Assembly: GCA_017849555.1 (NCBI GenBank)
Contig: JAFIGU010000036.1
Coordinates: 1 to 64,000, forward strand
Direction of reading: 5' to 3'
DNA length: 64,000 nucleotides
From: Sphingomonas sp.
Lineage (GTDB): Bacteria; Pseudomonadota; Alphaproteobacteria; Sphingomonadales; Sphingomonadaceae
Shown here: piece after piece, positions 25,019 through 34,874 of the stretch
Layout of the letters: each line of letters starts with the position of its first letter
How positions within the stretch are numbered: the first letter of the stretch is position 1
Position numbers and translations under genes: made by a program
The notes under the pieces: model-generated
The model's database searches: none
Told to the model about the DNA's origin: nothing
What the model saw: the letters and a program-made list of their open reading frames with translations, nothing else

Positions 25019-26500
25019 CTATTTCCCCGGCATCGAAATCCGTCGCCCGGCGCCGTCGGGCGGGGCAAGCCCGGCCTGCGCCTTGGCCAGCGCCGCGACC
25101 TTTGCGGCGGGCGTCCCCGAGGCGGGGCCGCCACGCCCGGTCCTGGCGTCGACGTGGAGCAGCATCTGTTCGGCGGTCGCGACGCAGGCGCCGTCGCTCG
25201 CGCGCGACAGGCTGTGGAAGACGTGGAGCCGTTTCTCGGCCGCGCCGAGGATCTGGGTCGTCGCGGCGAGGCGGTCGCCGGCCTTGGTCTCGCCGAGATG
25301 CCGGATATGCGTCTCGACCGTATACCAGCTCCCGCCGTTCGCGAGATAATCGGCGTCGACCGACAGATAGCGCAGCAACGCATCGGTCGTATCGCCGAAC
25401 ACCTGCAGATAGCGGTGCTCGGTCATATGGCCGTTATAGTCGATCCAGTCGGCCGCGACTGGCGCCTCGTGCAGCGCGAGCGGCCTCGTCTCGTCCACCT
25501 CGGTCGCCGGGGCGGGCAGCTTCGCCATCAGCGCGCGAGCATAATCGGCGAGCGTCTTGCCCGCGCCATAATCCTCGCCGCGCAGCCCCGAGAGCACCGC
25601 GATCAGCGCGTCGTCGCGGATTCGCTCCAGCTCGCGGATCGAGGTGCCGCCGGCCTGATCGTCGGATTGCTCGGCGACGCGATCGACCAAGGCATCGGTC
25701 AGCTCGGGCGCCTCCAGCTTGGTCCAGGGCAATTTCAGCGCGGGGCCGAATTGCGCGAGGAAATGCCGCATCCCCGCCTCGCCGCCGGCGACGCGATAGA
25801 TCAGGAAGGTGCCCATGAACGACCAGCGCAGCCCCGCGCCGTAGCGGATCGCGTCGTCGATCTCCTCGGTGGTGGCGATGCCGTCGTTGACCAGCCACAA
25901 GGCCTCGCGCCACAACGCCTCGAGCAGGCGATCGGCGATGAAGCCGTCGATCTCCTTGCGGACGTGGAGCGGATGCATCCCGAGCGAGATGTAGAAATCC
26001 GCCGCCCATTGCTTGGTCGCGTCGGAGGTCGCCGCGCCGCCGCAGATCTCGACCAGCGGGAGCAGATAGACCGGGTTGAACGGATGCCCGACCACCAGCC
26101 GCTCGGGATGCGCCATCCCCGATTGCAGCCGCGTCGGGAGCAGCCCGGAAGTCGACGAGCCGATCACCACATCGGGACGGGTCGCGCGATCGATGCGGCC
26201 GAGGACGTCGATCTTGAGGTCCTCGCGCTCGGGCAGGCTCTCCTGGACGAAATCGGCATCGGCGACGGCATCCTCGACCGAAGAGGCGAGCCGCAACTTG
26301 CCCTCGGCGGGAAGCCCCGCCGGGATCAACCGCTGCCACGCGCGCCGCGCGCCGGCGAGCACCGTCTCCACCTTGCGCCCGATCTCGGGATCGGGATCGA
26401 AGATCGCGACGTCGATGCCGTTGAGCAGCAGCCGCGCCGCCCAGCCGGCGCCGATCACCCCACCGCCGACCAGCCCGGCCTTGCGCACCGAGGCGATCAT
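25019..26500 (-). CDS. lcdH: L-carnitine dehydrogenase fused to a betainyl-CoA thioesterase
   Basis: A 493-residue bifunctional protein. Residues about 5-310 form a 3-hydroxyacyl-CoA dehydrogenase-like NAD domain ([30 protein letters not shown]) that oxidises L-carnitine to 3-dehydrocarnitine. Residues about 335-470 form a hot-dog thioesterase domain ([20 protein letters not shown]), which in this known fusion releases glycine betaine from betainyl-CoA. This is the two-domain carnitine dehydrogenase seen in Rhizobiales and sphingomonads. The BKACE gene follows upstream in transcription with only one base between them. The betaine product can feed the demethylation operon at 7910-16787. Confidence 0.92.
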   Translation of the reverse strand: MIASVRKAGLVGGGVIGAGWAARLLLNGIDVAIFDPDPEIGRKVETVLAGARRAWQRLIPAGLPAEGKLRLASSVEDAVADADFVQESLPEREDLKIDVLGRIDRATRPDVVIGSSTSGLLPTRLQSGMAHPERLVVGHPFNPVYLLPLVEICGGAATSDATKQWAADFYISLGMHPLHVRKEIDGFIADRLLEALWREALWLVNDGIATTEEIDDAIRYGAGLRWSFMGTFLIYRVAGGEAGMRHFLAQFGPALKLPWTKLEAPELTDALVDRVAEQSDDQAGGTSIRELERIRDDALIAVLSGLRGEDYGAGKTLADYARALMAKLPAPATEVDETRPLALHEAPVAADWIDYNGHMTEHRYLQVFGDTTDALLRYLSVDADYLANGGSWYTVETHIRHLGETKAGDRLAATTQILGAAEKRLHVFHSLSRASDGACVATAEQMLLHVDARTGRGGPASGTPAAKVAALAKAQAGLAPPDGAGRRISMPGK

Positions 26501-26501
26501 G

Positions 26502-27407
26502 TCAGGCGGCCTTCCAGAGCTTGAGATTCTCGCGCACCTCGGCCGGGCCCATCACGCGGACGTTCATCGCCTCGATGATCGTCTTCGCGCGGGTGACGAG
26601 ATCGGCGTTCGACGCCTTCACCCCGCGCTGGAGATAGAGATTATCCTCCAGCCCAACGCGGACGTTGCCCCCCGCCAGCACCGCCATCGCGACGAACGGC
26701 AATTGCCGCGAGCCGATCGAGAAGCCGGAGAAGATCGCGCCCTCGGGCAATTGGTTGACCAGCGCCATCGTCGTCATCGGATCGTCGGGCGCCCCATAGG
26801 GGATGCCGAGGCACAGCTGGATCATCAGTGGGTTATCGAGCAGCCCTTCCTTGATGAGATCCTTGACGAAGACGAGATGACCGAAGTCGAACACTTCGAG
26901 CTCGGGGCGGACGCCGAGTTCCTGCACCCGCTTGGCCATCGCGCGCAGGTGGCTGGGGGTGTTGGTCATCACATAATCGCCGGCCGAGAAATTCATCGTG
27001 CCGCAATCGAGCGTGCAGATTTCGGGCAGCAATTCCTCGACATGCACCAGCCGCTCGAGCGGGCCGACCATATCGGTGCCCTTCGGGTCGAGCGGCAGCG
27101 GGTTCTCGCCGGGACCGAACACCACGTCACCGCCCATCCCGGCGGTGAGGTTGATGATGACGTCGGTGTCCGACGCGCGGATCCGCTCGACCACTTCGCG
27201 ATACAGCGCGGGATCGCGGCTCGCGGCGCCGGTTTCGGGATCGCGGACGTGGATATGCGCGATCGCCGCGCCCGCCTTGGCCGCCTCGATCGAGGCGTCG
27301 GCGATCTGCGCGGGGGTGATCGGAAGCCCGGGATGCCGGCTGGCGGTATCGCCCGATCCGGTGACCGCGCAGGTGATGAACACTTCGCTTTGCATGGGGC
27401 TTTGCAT
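26502..27407 (-). CDS. BKACE family (DUF849) 3-dehydrocarnitine cleavage enzyme
   Basis: A 301-residue member of the beta-keto acid cleavage family, which binds a divalent metal and joins a beta-keto acid with acetyl-CoA to give acetoacetate and a CoA ester. Metal ligands are visible as HIHVRD in the first third, with a further Glu and His later. Next to carnitine dehydrogenase it should turn dehydrocarnitine plus acetyl-CoA into betainyl-CoA plus acetoacetate; the thioesterase half of its neighbour then frees betaine. The start is the ATG of [14 protein letters not shown]; a second Met is 4 codons in. It is transcribed first, opposite the CdhR-type regulator. Confidence 0.9.
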   Translation of the reverse strand: MQSPMQSEVFITCAVTGSGDTASRHPGLPITPAQIADASIEAAKAGAAIAHIHVRDPETGAASRDPALYREVVERIRASDTDVIINLTAGMGGDVVFGPGENPLPLDPKGTDMVGPLERLVHVEELLPEICTLDCGTMNFSAGDYVMTNTPSHLRAMAKRVQELGVRPELEVFDFGHLVFVKDLIKEGLLDNPLMIQLCLGIPYGAPDDPMTTMALVNQLPEGAIFSGFSIGSRQLPFVAMAVLAGGNVRVGLEDNLYLQRGVKASNADLVTRAKTIIEAMNVRVMGPAEVRENLKLWKAA

Positions 27408-27463
27408 GTGGGCCTCTCGCTAATCTGCGAGGAAATCTGCGCCGCGTTTCGATATTACGTGGG

Positions 27464-27499
27464 GCATTAAACGACATTGTTGGTGCATTTTACGACAAT
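27464..27499. promoter_or_regulatory. Direct-repeat operator candidate for the carnitine regulator
   Basis: Two copies of GCATTnnACGACAnT begin at 27464 and 27485, exactly 21 bases apart, which is two helical turns, so both face the same side. This is the expected layout for an AraC-type activator. It lies between the divergent BKACE and CdhR-type genes. Confidence 0.65.
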
Positions 27500-27517
27500 A
27501 TGTGATTGGTGTTGTTC

Positions 27518-28483
27518 ATGGCCGACGGCATCGAGACGGTGGATTTCCTGTTGGTCGAGGGCTTTTCGGCGCTCGCCTTCTTCTCCGCGGTCGAGCCGCT
27601 GCGCGTCGCCAACCGCATCGCCGGGCGGACGATCTTCGCCTGGCGACTCCACGCCGAAGACGGCGCGCCGGTCGCCGCGTCGAGCGGGATGCGCTTCCCG
27701 GTCGATCGCGCGCTGGCCGAGGTCACCGCGCCGGGCACGCTGATCGTCTGCGCCGGTTTCCGCCCCGACAAGGCGATCGGCCGTGCCGGGCTCGCGACGC
27801 TGCGCCGCTTCGCGCACGACGGCGGCCGGCTGGGCGCGCTCGATACCGGGGTGGAAATCCTCGCGCGCGCCGGGGTCGCCGGACGCGGGCCGGTGGCGAT
27901 CCACTGGGAGGCGGCGCCCGAATTTCGCGAGCGCTGGGCGGACATCCCCGTCACCGACGCGCTCTACGCTATCGGCGAGCGGGTGTTCACCTGCGCCGGG
28001 GGGACGGCGGCGCTCGACATGATGCTCGAACGGCTCGCCGACAGCCACGGTCGCGCCTTCGCACATGCCGTCTCGGAACAGTTCATCCACGATCGCATCC
28101 GCCGCGCCGGCGAGGCGCAACGCATGGCGCTCGACCGCCGGCTCGCGGTGCGCAACCGCGCGGTGCTGGGGGTGATCGCGGTGATGGAGGCGCATCTCGA
28201 CGCGCCGCTCGCCTCGCCCGCGCTCGCGGCGCGCGCCGGGCTGTCGGTGCGGCAGGTCGAGCGGTTGTTCGACACGCATCTCGGGATGGCGCCACAGGAT
28301 TATTACCGGCGGTTGCGGGTCGAGCGCGCCCGCGCGCTGATTGAGACGACCGACCTCAAGGTGCTCGATATCGCGCTGGCAACCGGGTTCGACTCGGCCT
28401 CGGCGCTGGCGCGGGTATTCCGTCGGACGTTCGGCACGAGCCCGGCGTCGCTGCGCAAGCAATCTCCGTCAGCCCGGCCCTAA
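27518..28483 (+). CDS. cdhR: GlxA/CdhR-type AraC-family regulator of carnitine catabolism
   Basis: The ATG at 27518 gives 321 residues; an upstream in-frame TTG at 27506 is also possible. The N-terminal half is a DJ-1/PfpI-like domain (VDFLLVEGFSALAFFSAVEP, LRVANRIAG), the C-terminal third is an AraC HTH (about residues 215-310) ending RVFRRTFGTSPASLR. The layout and the start of the sequence are close to CdhR, the carnitine-responsive activator of Pseudomonas. It is divergent from the carnitine dehydrogenase genes and has a 21-base-spaced direct repeat in its upstream gap. Control of the demethylation operon too is possible but not visible. Confidence 0.88.
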   Translation: MADGIETVDFLLVEGFSALAFFSAVEPLRVANRIAGRTIFAWRLHAEDGAPVAASSGMRFPVDRALAEVTAPGTLIVCAGFRPDKAIGRAGLATLRRFAHDGGRLGALDTGVEILARAGVAGRGPVAIHWEAAPEFRERWADIPVTDALYAIGERVFTCAGGTAALDMMLERLADSHGRAFAHAVSEQFIHDRIRRAGEAQRMALDRRLAVRNRAVLGVIAVMEAHLDAPLASPALAARAGLSVRQVERLFDTHLGMAPQDYYRRLRVERARALIETTDLKVLDIALATGFDSASALARVFRRTFGTSPASLRKQSPSARP

Positions 28484-28497
28484 GCCGGGATGACGGG
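28473..28497. repeat. CCGG-rich dyad overlapping the stop of the CdhR-type gene
   Basis: CCCGGC-N5-GCCGGG at 28473-28489, followed by ATGACGGG. It resembles the repeat at the end of the soxB-soxD spacer and may also act as a transcript end. The regulator stop TAA (28481-28483) lies in the loop. Confidence 0.5.
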
Positions 28498-28600
28498 GCG
28501 CGCAACAACCCCCTTGCTAACCTCGTTCGACCCACCCCAGCATCGCGTGCGTATACGGGCGCGCACTGGAGCGACGCCTGACCATATGGGGGAGCGGGCT

Positions 28601-29983
28601 ATGTCCAGTCAGCCGCTGATCGAAGTGCGTTCGATCGATTTCGTCCCGCTGGAAGAGCGGCACGGCAAGGTTTGGCATCTCTGGCCGATCTGGTTCGCCG
28701 GGGATGCGCATCTTGCGACGCTTGCCACCGGCGCGCTGGGCATCGCGATGGGGGCCAATCTGTTCTGGTCGATCGTCGCGATCGTCGGCGGGTGCGCGCT
28801 CGGCACTTTCTTCATGGCCTTCCACGCCGCGCAGGGGCCGCAGCTCGGCCTGCCGCAGATGATCCAGTCGCGCCCGCAGTTCGGGCATCTCGGCGCGCTG
28901 CTGGTATGGGGCGTCGCACTGGTCACTTATATCGGATATAACGCCTTTAATCAGGTTCTTGCGGGCCAGACGATGCACGAGCTGGCCGGGCTGCCGACCC
29001 GCCCGACGATGGTGGTGTTCACGCTGATCGGGCTCGCCGTCGCATTCGTCGGCAACGATCTGATCCACACCGCGCAGCGCATGCTGGCCTTCACGCTGAT
29101 CGTGATCCTCGCCGCGTTCAGCATCGGCGCGCTGATCGCGGTGCCGCTCCCTGCGGGGCAGCTCGATCCGGCGCGTTTCCTGCTCGTGCCGTTCATGATG
29201 CAATTTTTCGCGGCGGCCGCCTATCAACTGAGCTGGTCAATCTACGTCTCTGATTATTCGCGCTATTTGCCACCGAATGTCGGGGTGAAGGCGGCCTTTT
29301 GGTGGACCTTCGCCGGGGCGATGCTCGGCGGGGTGTGGATGATGCTGGTCGGCGCGCTCGCGGTCGCGGCCTTTCCGCAGATGAACGTGATCGCCGCGGC
29401 GCGCGCGGTGGGCGACGCGATCGTCCCCGGCTTCGGCACGGTGCTGCTGGTGGTCGCCTTCGCCAGCCTGATCACCGCCACGTCGCTCAATTTCTACGGC
29501 GCCTCGCTCACCCTGCTCAGCATCGCCGACGCATTCCGCAAAGTCGCGGCGACGGTGAAGAACCGGGTGATTTCGCTGCTGATCGTGATGCTTGCCTCTT
29601 CGGCCTTGTCCTTCTCGGCCTCGGGCAGCTTCATGCACCAGTACGAATTGCTGCTGTCGATCCTGATCTATCTGTTCACGCCGTGGACCGCGATCAATCT
29701 GGTCGACTTCTACATTGTTCGAAAACAACATTATTCGATCCCCGACATCTTCGATCCCGACGGCATCTACGGCCGGTGGAATGCAGCGGGGCTGATCGCC
29801 TATCTCATCGGCTTCGTGGTGATGGTGCCGTTCTTCAGCACGCATCTGTTCACCGGCGCGGCCGCGAAGGCGATCGGGGGGATCGACGTCTCGATGCTGG
29901 TCGGCCTGCCGGTCTCGGCAATCGCCTATCTGTGGCTGTGCCGGCGCGAAAAGATCGGCGAGTTTGCGGCGCAGTCGACATGA
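28601..29983 (+). CDS. NCS1-family nucleobase/cation symporter-like permease
   Basis: The start at ATG 28601 follows GGGGGAGCGGGCT and gives 460 residues; the longer frame upstream is not needed. The protein has about 12 transmembrane segments and the pattern of NCS1 permeases, which take up cytosine, hydantoin, allantoin or thiamine-like compounds with a cation. The N-terminal part has WHLWPIWFAGDAHLATLATG and the middle QFFAAAAYQLSWSIYVSDYS. Members of this family also carry quaternary amines in some bacteria, so transport of carnitine or betaine is an inference from the position next to the carnitine genes. No other betaine transporter is in the window. Confidence 0.85.
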   Translation: MSSQPLIEVRSIDFVPLEERHGKVWHLWPIWFAGDAHLATLATGALGIAMGANLFWSIVAIVGGCALGTFFMAFHAAQGPQLGLPQMIQSRPQFGHLGALLVWGVALVTYIGYNAFNQVLAGQTMHELAGLPTRPTMVVFTLIGLAVAFVGNDLIHTAQRMLAFTLIVILAAFSIGALIAVPLPAGQLDPARFLLVPFMMQFFAAAAYQLSWSIYVSDYSRYLPPNVGVKAAFWWTFAGAMLGGVWMMLVGALAVAAFPQMNVIAAARAVGDAIVPGFGTVLLVVAFASLITATSLNFYGASLTLLSIADAFRKVAATVKNRVISLLIVMLASSALSFSASGSFMHQYELLLSILIYLFTPWTAINLVDFYIVRKQHYSIPDIFDPDGIYGRWNAAGLIAYLIGFVVMVPFFSTHLFTGAAAKAIGGIDVSMLVGLPVSAIAYLWLCRREKIGEFAAQST

Positions 29984-30001
29984 ACTATTAGGAAAACGCG
30001 A

Positions 30002-30041
30002 CTTGACCATAAGAGGCCCTGCTGAATAGCCTTCGGTCAAG
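30002..30041. other. Long-loop inverted repeat downstream of the permease gene
   Basis: CTTGACC (30002-30008) and GGTCAAG (30035-30041) pair across a 26-base loop shortly after the permease stop. It may stabilise the transcript end; no T-run follows. Confidence 0.3.
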
Positions 30042-30086
30042 CCCATTTCAGAACAAGACGAACCGTAACAAAGACAGCCCGAAGAC

Positions 30087-30108
30087 CGGCCCTCCAGCGG
30101 CCGTTTTT
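30087..30108 (+). terminator. Rho-independent terminator downstream of the NCS1 permease
   Basis: CGGCC (30087-30091), a 7-base loop, GGCCG (30099-30103), then five Ts (30104-30108). It is placed to end the permease transcript before the TonB receptor gene at 30165. Confidence 0.6.
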
Positions 30109-30164
30109 CGGGAAGGGGGATCGGCGCGCTGCGTTGATCGACAGGCTTATCGATAGGGGGGAAT

Positions 30165-32456
30165 ATGCTTCGACATCAGCTTCTTGCCGGGGTCGCACTG
30201 GTTGGCGCGCTCGGGCTGCCTGCACTGCCCGCCACGGCGCAGACGCAACCGCGCACGCCCGACGGCGCGATGCAGGAGGATATCGTCGTCTACGGCAAGG
30301 GCGAGACTCGCCAGGTCCAGACGCTGACCGCCGCCGACATTTCTGCCGCCGCGCCGGGCACCAGCGCGCTCAAAGTGCTCGAAAAGCTGCCGAGCGTCTC
30401 GTTCCAGTCGGCCAATGCGCTGGGCACCAACGAATGGTCGACGCGCATCGCGGTGCGCGGCTTCACGCAGAACCAATTGGGCTTCACGCTCGACAATGTG
30501 CCGCTCGGTGACATGAGCTATGGCAATTTCAACGGCCTGCACATCAGCCGCGCGATCGCTTCGGAGAATATCGCGCGCTCGACGCTGGCGCAGGGCACCG
30601 GCTCGCTCGATACCGCGTCGAGTTCCAACCTCGGCGGCACGCTGCAATTCTTCAGTAAGGCGCCCGAGGATGTGATGGGCGGCGATGTCGAGGCGAGCTA
30701 TGGCAGCGAGAACGCCTATCGCCTGTTCGGCCGGATCGAGACCGGTGATCTCGGCGGCGGGGTGAAGGGCTATGTCAGCGGCTCGTGGCTCGATTCGCCG
30801 AAATGGAAGGGGCAGGGCAAACAGCAGGCGTGGTCGGTCAACAGCAAGTTGGTCGTGCCGCTCGATACACGCGGCAGCATCAGCGCCTTCGTCAATTATT
30901 CGGACTTCAAGGACGACGACTATATGGATACGTCGCTCGCCCTGATCAAGAAATACGGCTGGGACTGGGATTATATCCGCAACGATTACCCGACCGCGCT
31001 GGCGATCGCGAAGAACCTCCAGTCCGATCTGGTGAACTATACGGGATATTGCGCGAAATATCCCGGTTACTCCCAGACGATCTGCGCCGACGATACCTAT
31101 TATAACGGCTACGGCCTACGCAAGGATCTGCTGGTCGGCGCCAATCTGGACTATAAGTTCAGCGATACGGTTTCGATCAAGCTGACCCCCTATTTCCACC
31201 GCAACCGCGGCATCGGCACGTGGTGGACGCCTTATACCCCCACGCCGGGCGGCGCCGCGCTGTCGATCCGCTCGACCGCTTATGCGATCAACCGCGGGGG
31301 CGCGACCGGCGGGCTGACGTTCCACTTCGGCGACCACCAGATCGAGGTCGGCGGATGGTTCGAGCGCAACGGCTATACGCTGACGCGCGAATTCTTCCCG
31401 TTGGCGAACAGCAATGTGTCGAGCATCGACAATCGGCAATGGCCGGAGAACCCGTTCTATATCCAATATCAATACGATATGACGATCACCACGGGCCAAT
31501 ATTATGTTCAGGATACCTGGCAGGTGACGCCCGATTTCAAGATTACCGCGGGCTTCAAGGGGCTGGATGTCAAGATCGTCAATAAGTACGATCCGGTCAG
31601 CCAAGCGTCGGCGGCGTCGCGCGATACGAGCGGCACGCTCGAATCGAAGAAGATGTTCCTGCCGCAGGTCGGGTTGAACTACAGCTTCTCCAACGCCGTC
31701 GAGGCGTTCGCCGGCTATGCCGAGAATATGCGTGCCTATACGACCGAACCGTTCGTGACCAACCAAGCGGGCTTCCAGGCGATCCAGGGCAAGATCAAGC
31801 CGGAAACCTCATGGACGCTCGAAGGCGGCCTGCGTTTCCATCTGCCGAACTTCGACGGATCGCTCGCCGGCTATCACGTCAAGTTCAGCAACCGGCTGCT
31901 GTCGGTCCAGCCGTGCGCGATCGTGGTCGGATGCGCCTCGGTCCTGTCGAACGTCGGTTCGGTGACGACCAACGGCGCCGAGCTGGCGGGCACCTATCAC
32001 CTGACCCACGCGCTCTCGCTCTACGGCTCCTACGCTTATACCGACGCACAATATGACGATGATGTGCTGAGCGGGCAGGTGTGGGCGACCAAGGGCAAGC
32101 AGGTCGTCAGCATTCCGAAGCATCTCGCCAACGGCGAGATCGCCTATGACGACGGCTCGATCATCGCGCGCATCGCGGCCAACTATCAGAGCCGGCGCTA
32201 TTATACCTATACCAATGACGCGAGCGTGCCGGGCCGGGTGCTGGTCGATTTCGCGCTCGGCTATCGCTTCCACGATACCGGCAGCGCACTCGACGGGCTG
32301 GAGATTCAGGGCAATGTGACCAACGTGTTCGACAAGAAATATGTCGGCACATTGGGGCAGAACGGCTTCGCTTTCTCCGATCCGGGCGGCACGCTGCAAT
32401 CGATGCTGGTTGGCGCGCCGCGGCAGGCGTTCATCACGCTGCGCAAGAAGTTCTGA
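30165..32456 (+). CDS. TonB-dependent outer-membrane receptor
   Basis: A 763-residue receptor with signal peptide (MLRHQLLAGVALVGALGLPA), a TonB box EDIVVYGKG, a plug domain to about residue 190 (RIAVRGFTQNQLGFTLDNVP, IARSTLAQGTGSLDTASSSN) and a 22-strand barrel ending QAFITLRKKF. It takes up a ligand across the outer membrane using TonB. The ligand cannot be read from sequence; the lack of a FecIR partner suggests regulation by another route. It lies between the NCS1 permease and the MHS permease/nitrilase pair, so it may feed one of them. A terminator follows. Confidence 0.93.
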   Translation: MLRHQLLAGVALVGALGLPALPATAQTQPRTPDGAMQEDIVVYGKGETRQVQTLTAADISAAAPGTSALKVLEKLPSVSFQSANALGTNEWSTRIAVRGFTQNQLGFTLDNVPLGDMSYGNFNGLHISRAIASENIARSTLAQGTGSLDTASSSNLGGTLQFFSKAPEDVMGGDVEASYGSENAYRLFGRIETGDLGGGVKGYVSGSWLDSPKWKGQGKQQAWSVNSKLVVPLDTRGSISAFVNYSDFKDDDYMDTSLALIKKYGWDWDYIRNDYPTALAIAKNLQSDLVNYTGYCAKYPGYSQTICADDTYYNGYGLRKDLLVGANLDYKFSDTVSIKLTPYFHRNRGIGTWWTPYTPTPGGAALSIRSTAYAINRGGATGGLTFHFGDHQIEVGGWFERNGYTLTREFFPLANSNVSSIDNRQWPENPFYIQYQYDMTITTGQYYVQDTWQVTPDFKITAGFKGLDVKIVNKYDPVSQASAASRDTSGTLESKKMFLPQVGLNYSFSNAVEAFAGYAENMRAYTTEPFVTNQAGFQAIQGKIKPETSWTLEGGLRFHLPNFDGSLAGYHVKFSNRLLSVQPCAIVVGCASVLSNVGSVTTNGAELAGTYHLTHALSLYGSYAYTDAQYDDDVLSGQVWATKGKQVVSIPKHLANGEIAYDDGSIIARIAANYQSRRYYTYTNDASVPGRVLVDFALGYRFHDTGSALDGLEIQGNVTNVFDKKYVGTLGQNGFAFSDPGGTLQSMLVGAPRQAFITLRKKF

Positions 32457-32481
32457 TCGTTACGCTTCGGCGCGACGGAAG

Positions 32482-32513
32482 GCCCCGTGCGGCACGCGCC
32501 GCGCGGGGCTTTT
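32482..32513 (+). terminator. Rho-independent terminator after the TonB receptor gene
   Basis: GCCCCG (32482-32487) and CGGGGC (32504-32509) form a stem with a GC-rich 16-base loop, followed by four Ts. It separates the receptor gene from the MHS permease. Confidence 0.75.
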
Positions 32514-32603
32514 CGCTATTAGGCCGCATAACCGTTGATCCCGGCGCCGAAACGGTGTTGCTGGCGGGCGATATCGCCACGTCCAGCCAGAAAGACCGCC
32601 CTG

Positions 32604-33938
32604 ATGCATCAAACCGCCGGTGCCCGAACGGCACCCCGCCAGCAACAAGGGCGTCTGTGGTCGATCTTGGGCGGATCGGCGGGCAATCTGGTCGAATGGT
32701 ACGACTGGTACGTCTATTCGGCGTTCACGCTCTATTTCGCGCCGGCCTTTTTCCCGGCGAGCGACCGCACCTCGCAATTGCTCAACGCCGCGGCGATCTT
32801 CGCGGTCGGCTTCCTGATGCGGCCGATCGGCGCGTGGCTGATGGGGCTCTACGCCGACCGCCACGGGCGCCGCGCCGCGCTGACGCTGTCGGTGACCCTG
32901 ATGTGCGCCGGGTCGCTGCTGATCGCGCTGACCCCGTCGTTCGCGACGATCGGCGTGATGGCGCCGATCGTGCTGCTCGCCGCGCGGCTGATGCAGGGGC
33001 TGTCGGTCGGCGGCGAATATGGCGCCAGCGCGGTCTATCTCAGCGAGATGGCGGGGAAGAAGCATCGCGGATTCTTCTCCAGCTTCCAATATGTCACGCT
33101 GATCGCGGGGCAATTGGTCGCGCTATGCGTGCTCCTCATCCTCCAGGGCGTGTTGAGCGAGGCGGAACTCCATCTGTGGGGCTGGCGCATCCCGTTCGCG
33201 ATCGGCGGAATGCTGGCCTTCGCGGTCTTCTACCTGCGGCGCGGGATGGACGAGACCGACTCGTTCCGCCGGGTCGAGGAAAGCCGCGCCGAGCGGGTCA
33301 GCAGCCTCAAATTGATGCGCGATCATCCACGCGAGGTGCTGCTGGTGATGGCGCTCACCGCGGGGGGGACGCTCGCTTTCTACACCTATAGCGTCTACCT
33401 CCAGAAATTCCTCGTCAACACTTCGGGCTTTTCGGTGCAGACCGCCTCGCGGGTGATGACTGCGGCGCTGTTCATCTACATGCTGCTCCAGCCGCTCGCG
33501 GGGGCATTGTCCGATCGGATCGGGCGCAAGCCGCTGATGATCGCCTTCGGCATCGCCGGGGTATTGGGCACGGTGCCATTGTTCACCGCGCTGGAGACGG
33601 TATCGAATTCGTTCAACGCCTTCCTGCTGGTGCTCGCCGCGCTGGTGGCGGTGACCGGCTATACCTCGATCAACGCGGTCGTGAAGGCGGAGCTGTTCCC
33701 GGCCGATATCCGCACGCTCGGCGTCGCGCTGCCTTATGCATTGGCCAACACATTGTTCGGCGGGACCGCGGAATATGTCGCCTTGTGGTTCAAGCGTGCC
33801 GGGTTCGAGAAGGGCTTCTATTGGTATGTCACCGCGATGATCGGCCTGTCGCTGATCGTCTATCTGCGGATGCGCGAGACGCATCACAGTGGCACGCTGG
33901 CGGTGGAATATGCCGAGGCCGAAGGGAAGGGTGAATGA
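32604..33938 (+). CDS. MFS permease of the metabolite:proton symporter (MHS) type
   Basis: The start at ATG 32604 ([20 protein letters not shown]) gives 444 residues. The 12-TM protein shows the MHS family marks: [19 protein letters not shown] at the first segment, [15 protein letters not shown] in loop 2-3 and [19 protein letters not shown]. Such carriers import dicarboxylates, citrate, alpha-ketoglutarate or glycine betaine with protons. It overlaps the nitrilase start by ATGA, so the pair works together: uptake followed by C-N hydrolysis. Betaine or proline-betaine transport is possible given the ProP relatives in MHS. Confidence 0.9.
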   Translation: MHQTAGARTAPRQQQGRLWSILGGSAGNLVEWYDWYVYSAFTLYFAPAFFPASDRTSQLLNAAAIFAVGFLMRPIGAWLMGLYADRHGRRAALTLSVTLMCAGSLLIALTPSFATIGVMAPIVLLAARLMQGLSVGGEYGASAVYLSEMAGKKHRGFFSSFQYVTLIAGQLVALCVLLILQGVLSEAELHLWGWRIPFAIGGMLAFAVFYLRRGMDETDSFRRVEESRAERVSSLKLMRDHPREVLLVMALTAGGTLAFYTYSVYLQKFLVNTSGFSVQTASRVMTAALFIYMLLQPLAGALSDRIGRKPLMIAFGIAGVLGTVPLFTALETVSNSFNAFLLVLAALVAVTGYTSINAVVKAELFPADIRTLGVALPYALANTLFGGTAEYVALWFKRAGFEKGFYWYVTAMIGLSLIVYLRMRETHHSGTLAVEYAEAEGKGE

Positions 33939-34858
33939 GCCAGAGAACGATCGCCGCGCTGCAGATCGGTGCGTCGCCCGACGGCACCGAGGCGACGCTG
34001 GCGCAGATCCTGTCGTTCGAGGGGGCGATCGCCGATGCGGGCGCCGATCTCGTCGTGCTGCCCGAAGCCGTGCTCGGGGGCTATCCCAAGGGCGAATGGT
34101 TCGGCACGCGGCTCGGCTATCGCCTGCCCGAGGGGCGCGAGGCGTTCGCGCGCTATCACGCCAGGGCGATCGACCTGCCGGGGCCGGAGACCGCCGAACT
34201 GGCGGCGCTGTCGCAGCGCACCGGCGCGAGCCTTGTCGTCGGGGTGATCGAGCGCGACGGCGGGACGCTTTACTGCACCGCCTTGTTCTTCACCCCGGCC
34301 GAGGGGCTGGTCGCCAAACACCGCAAATTGATGCCGACCGGGACCGAGCGGCTGATCTGGGGGCAGGGCGACGGCTCGACGCTGCCGGTGGTGGAGACCG
34401 GCGCGGGGCGGGTCGGCACCGCGATCTGCTGGGAAAACCATATGCCGCAATTGCGGCTGGCGATGTACGCCAAGGGCATCGACATATGGGCCGCGCCGAC
34501 GGTCGACGAGCGCGAGATCTGGCAATGTTCGATGCGGCATATCGCGCATGAGGGGCGCTGCTTCGTGGTCAGCGCGTGCCAGGTGCAGCCGTCGCCCGCG
34601 ACGCTCGGCCTCGATCTGCCCGGCTGGGACGCCGATCGCCCGCTGATCCGCGGCGGCAGCCTGATCGCCGATCCGCTGGGCGAAATGCTCGCCGGCCCGC
34701 TCTACAACGAGACCGGGCTGGTCGCCGCGACGATCGACACCGGCGCGATCGTGCGCGGGCGCTACGATTTCGATGTCGTGGGCCATTATGCCCGCCCGGA
34801 CGTTTTCTCGCTGACCGTGGACGAGCGCGCGCGGGCGGCGGTGCGCTTCACGCGCTGA
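33935..34858 (+). CDS. Nitrilase-family carbon-nitrogen hydrolase
   Basis: A 307-residue protein starting at the ATG that overlaps the permease stop. The catalytic triad is visible: Glu44 in LPEAVLGGY, Lys131 in KHRKLMPT and Cys165 in [12 protein letters not shown] is the signature of true nitrilases, which hydrolyse a nitrile to an acid and ammonia, although amidases are close. The length suits nitrilases of about 310-340 residues. The coupled permease suggests that an imported small nitrile or amide is the substrate, which is not known. Confidence 0.92.
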   Translation: MSQRTIAALQIGASPDGTEATLAQILSFEGAIADAGADLVVLPEAVLGGYPKGEWFGTRLGYRLPEGREAFARYHARAIDLPGPETAELAALSQRTGASLVVGVIERDGGTLYCTALFFTPAEGLVAKHRKLMPTGTERLIWGQGDGSTLPVVETGAGRVGTAICWENHMPQLRLAMYAKGIDIWAAPTVDEREIWQCSMRHIAHEGRCFVVSACQVQPSPATLGLDLPGWDADRPLIRGGSLIADPLGEMLAGPLYNETGLVAATIDTGAIVRGRYDFDVVGHYARPDVFSLTVDERARAAVRFTR

Positions 34859-34874
34859 GGCGGGAAGATCGCGC

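Noticed and set aside
23826..25349. 507-residue plus-strand ORF
   Set aside because: Runs through a repeat and antisense to the hydrolase and carnitine dehydrogenase genes, which carry clear motifs.
29984..30164. Cobalamin or other riboswitch upstream of the TonB receptor
   Set aside because: Only simple dyads and a terminator seen; no conserved riboswitch core recognised.
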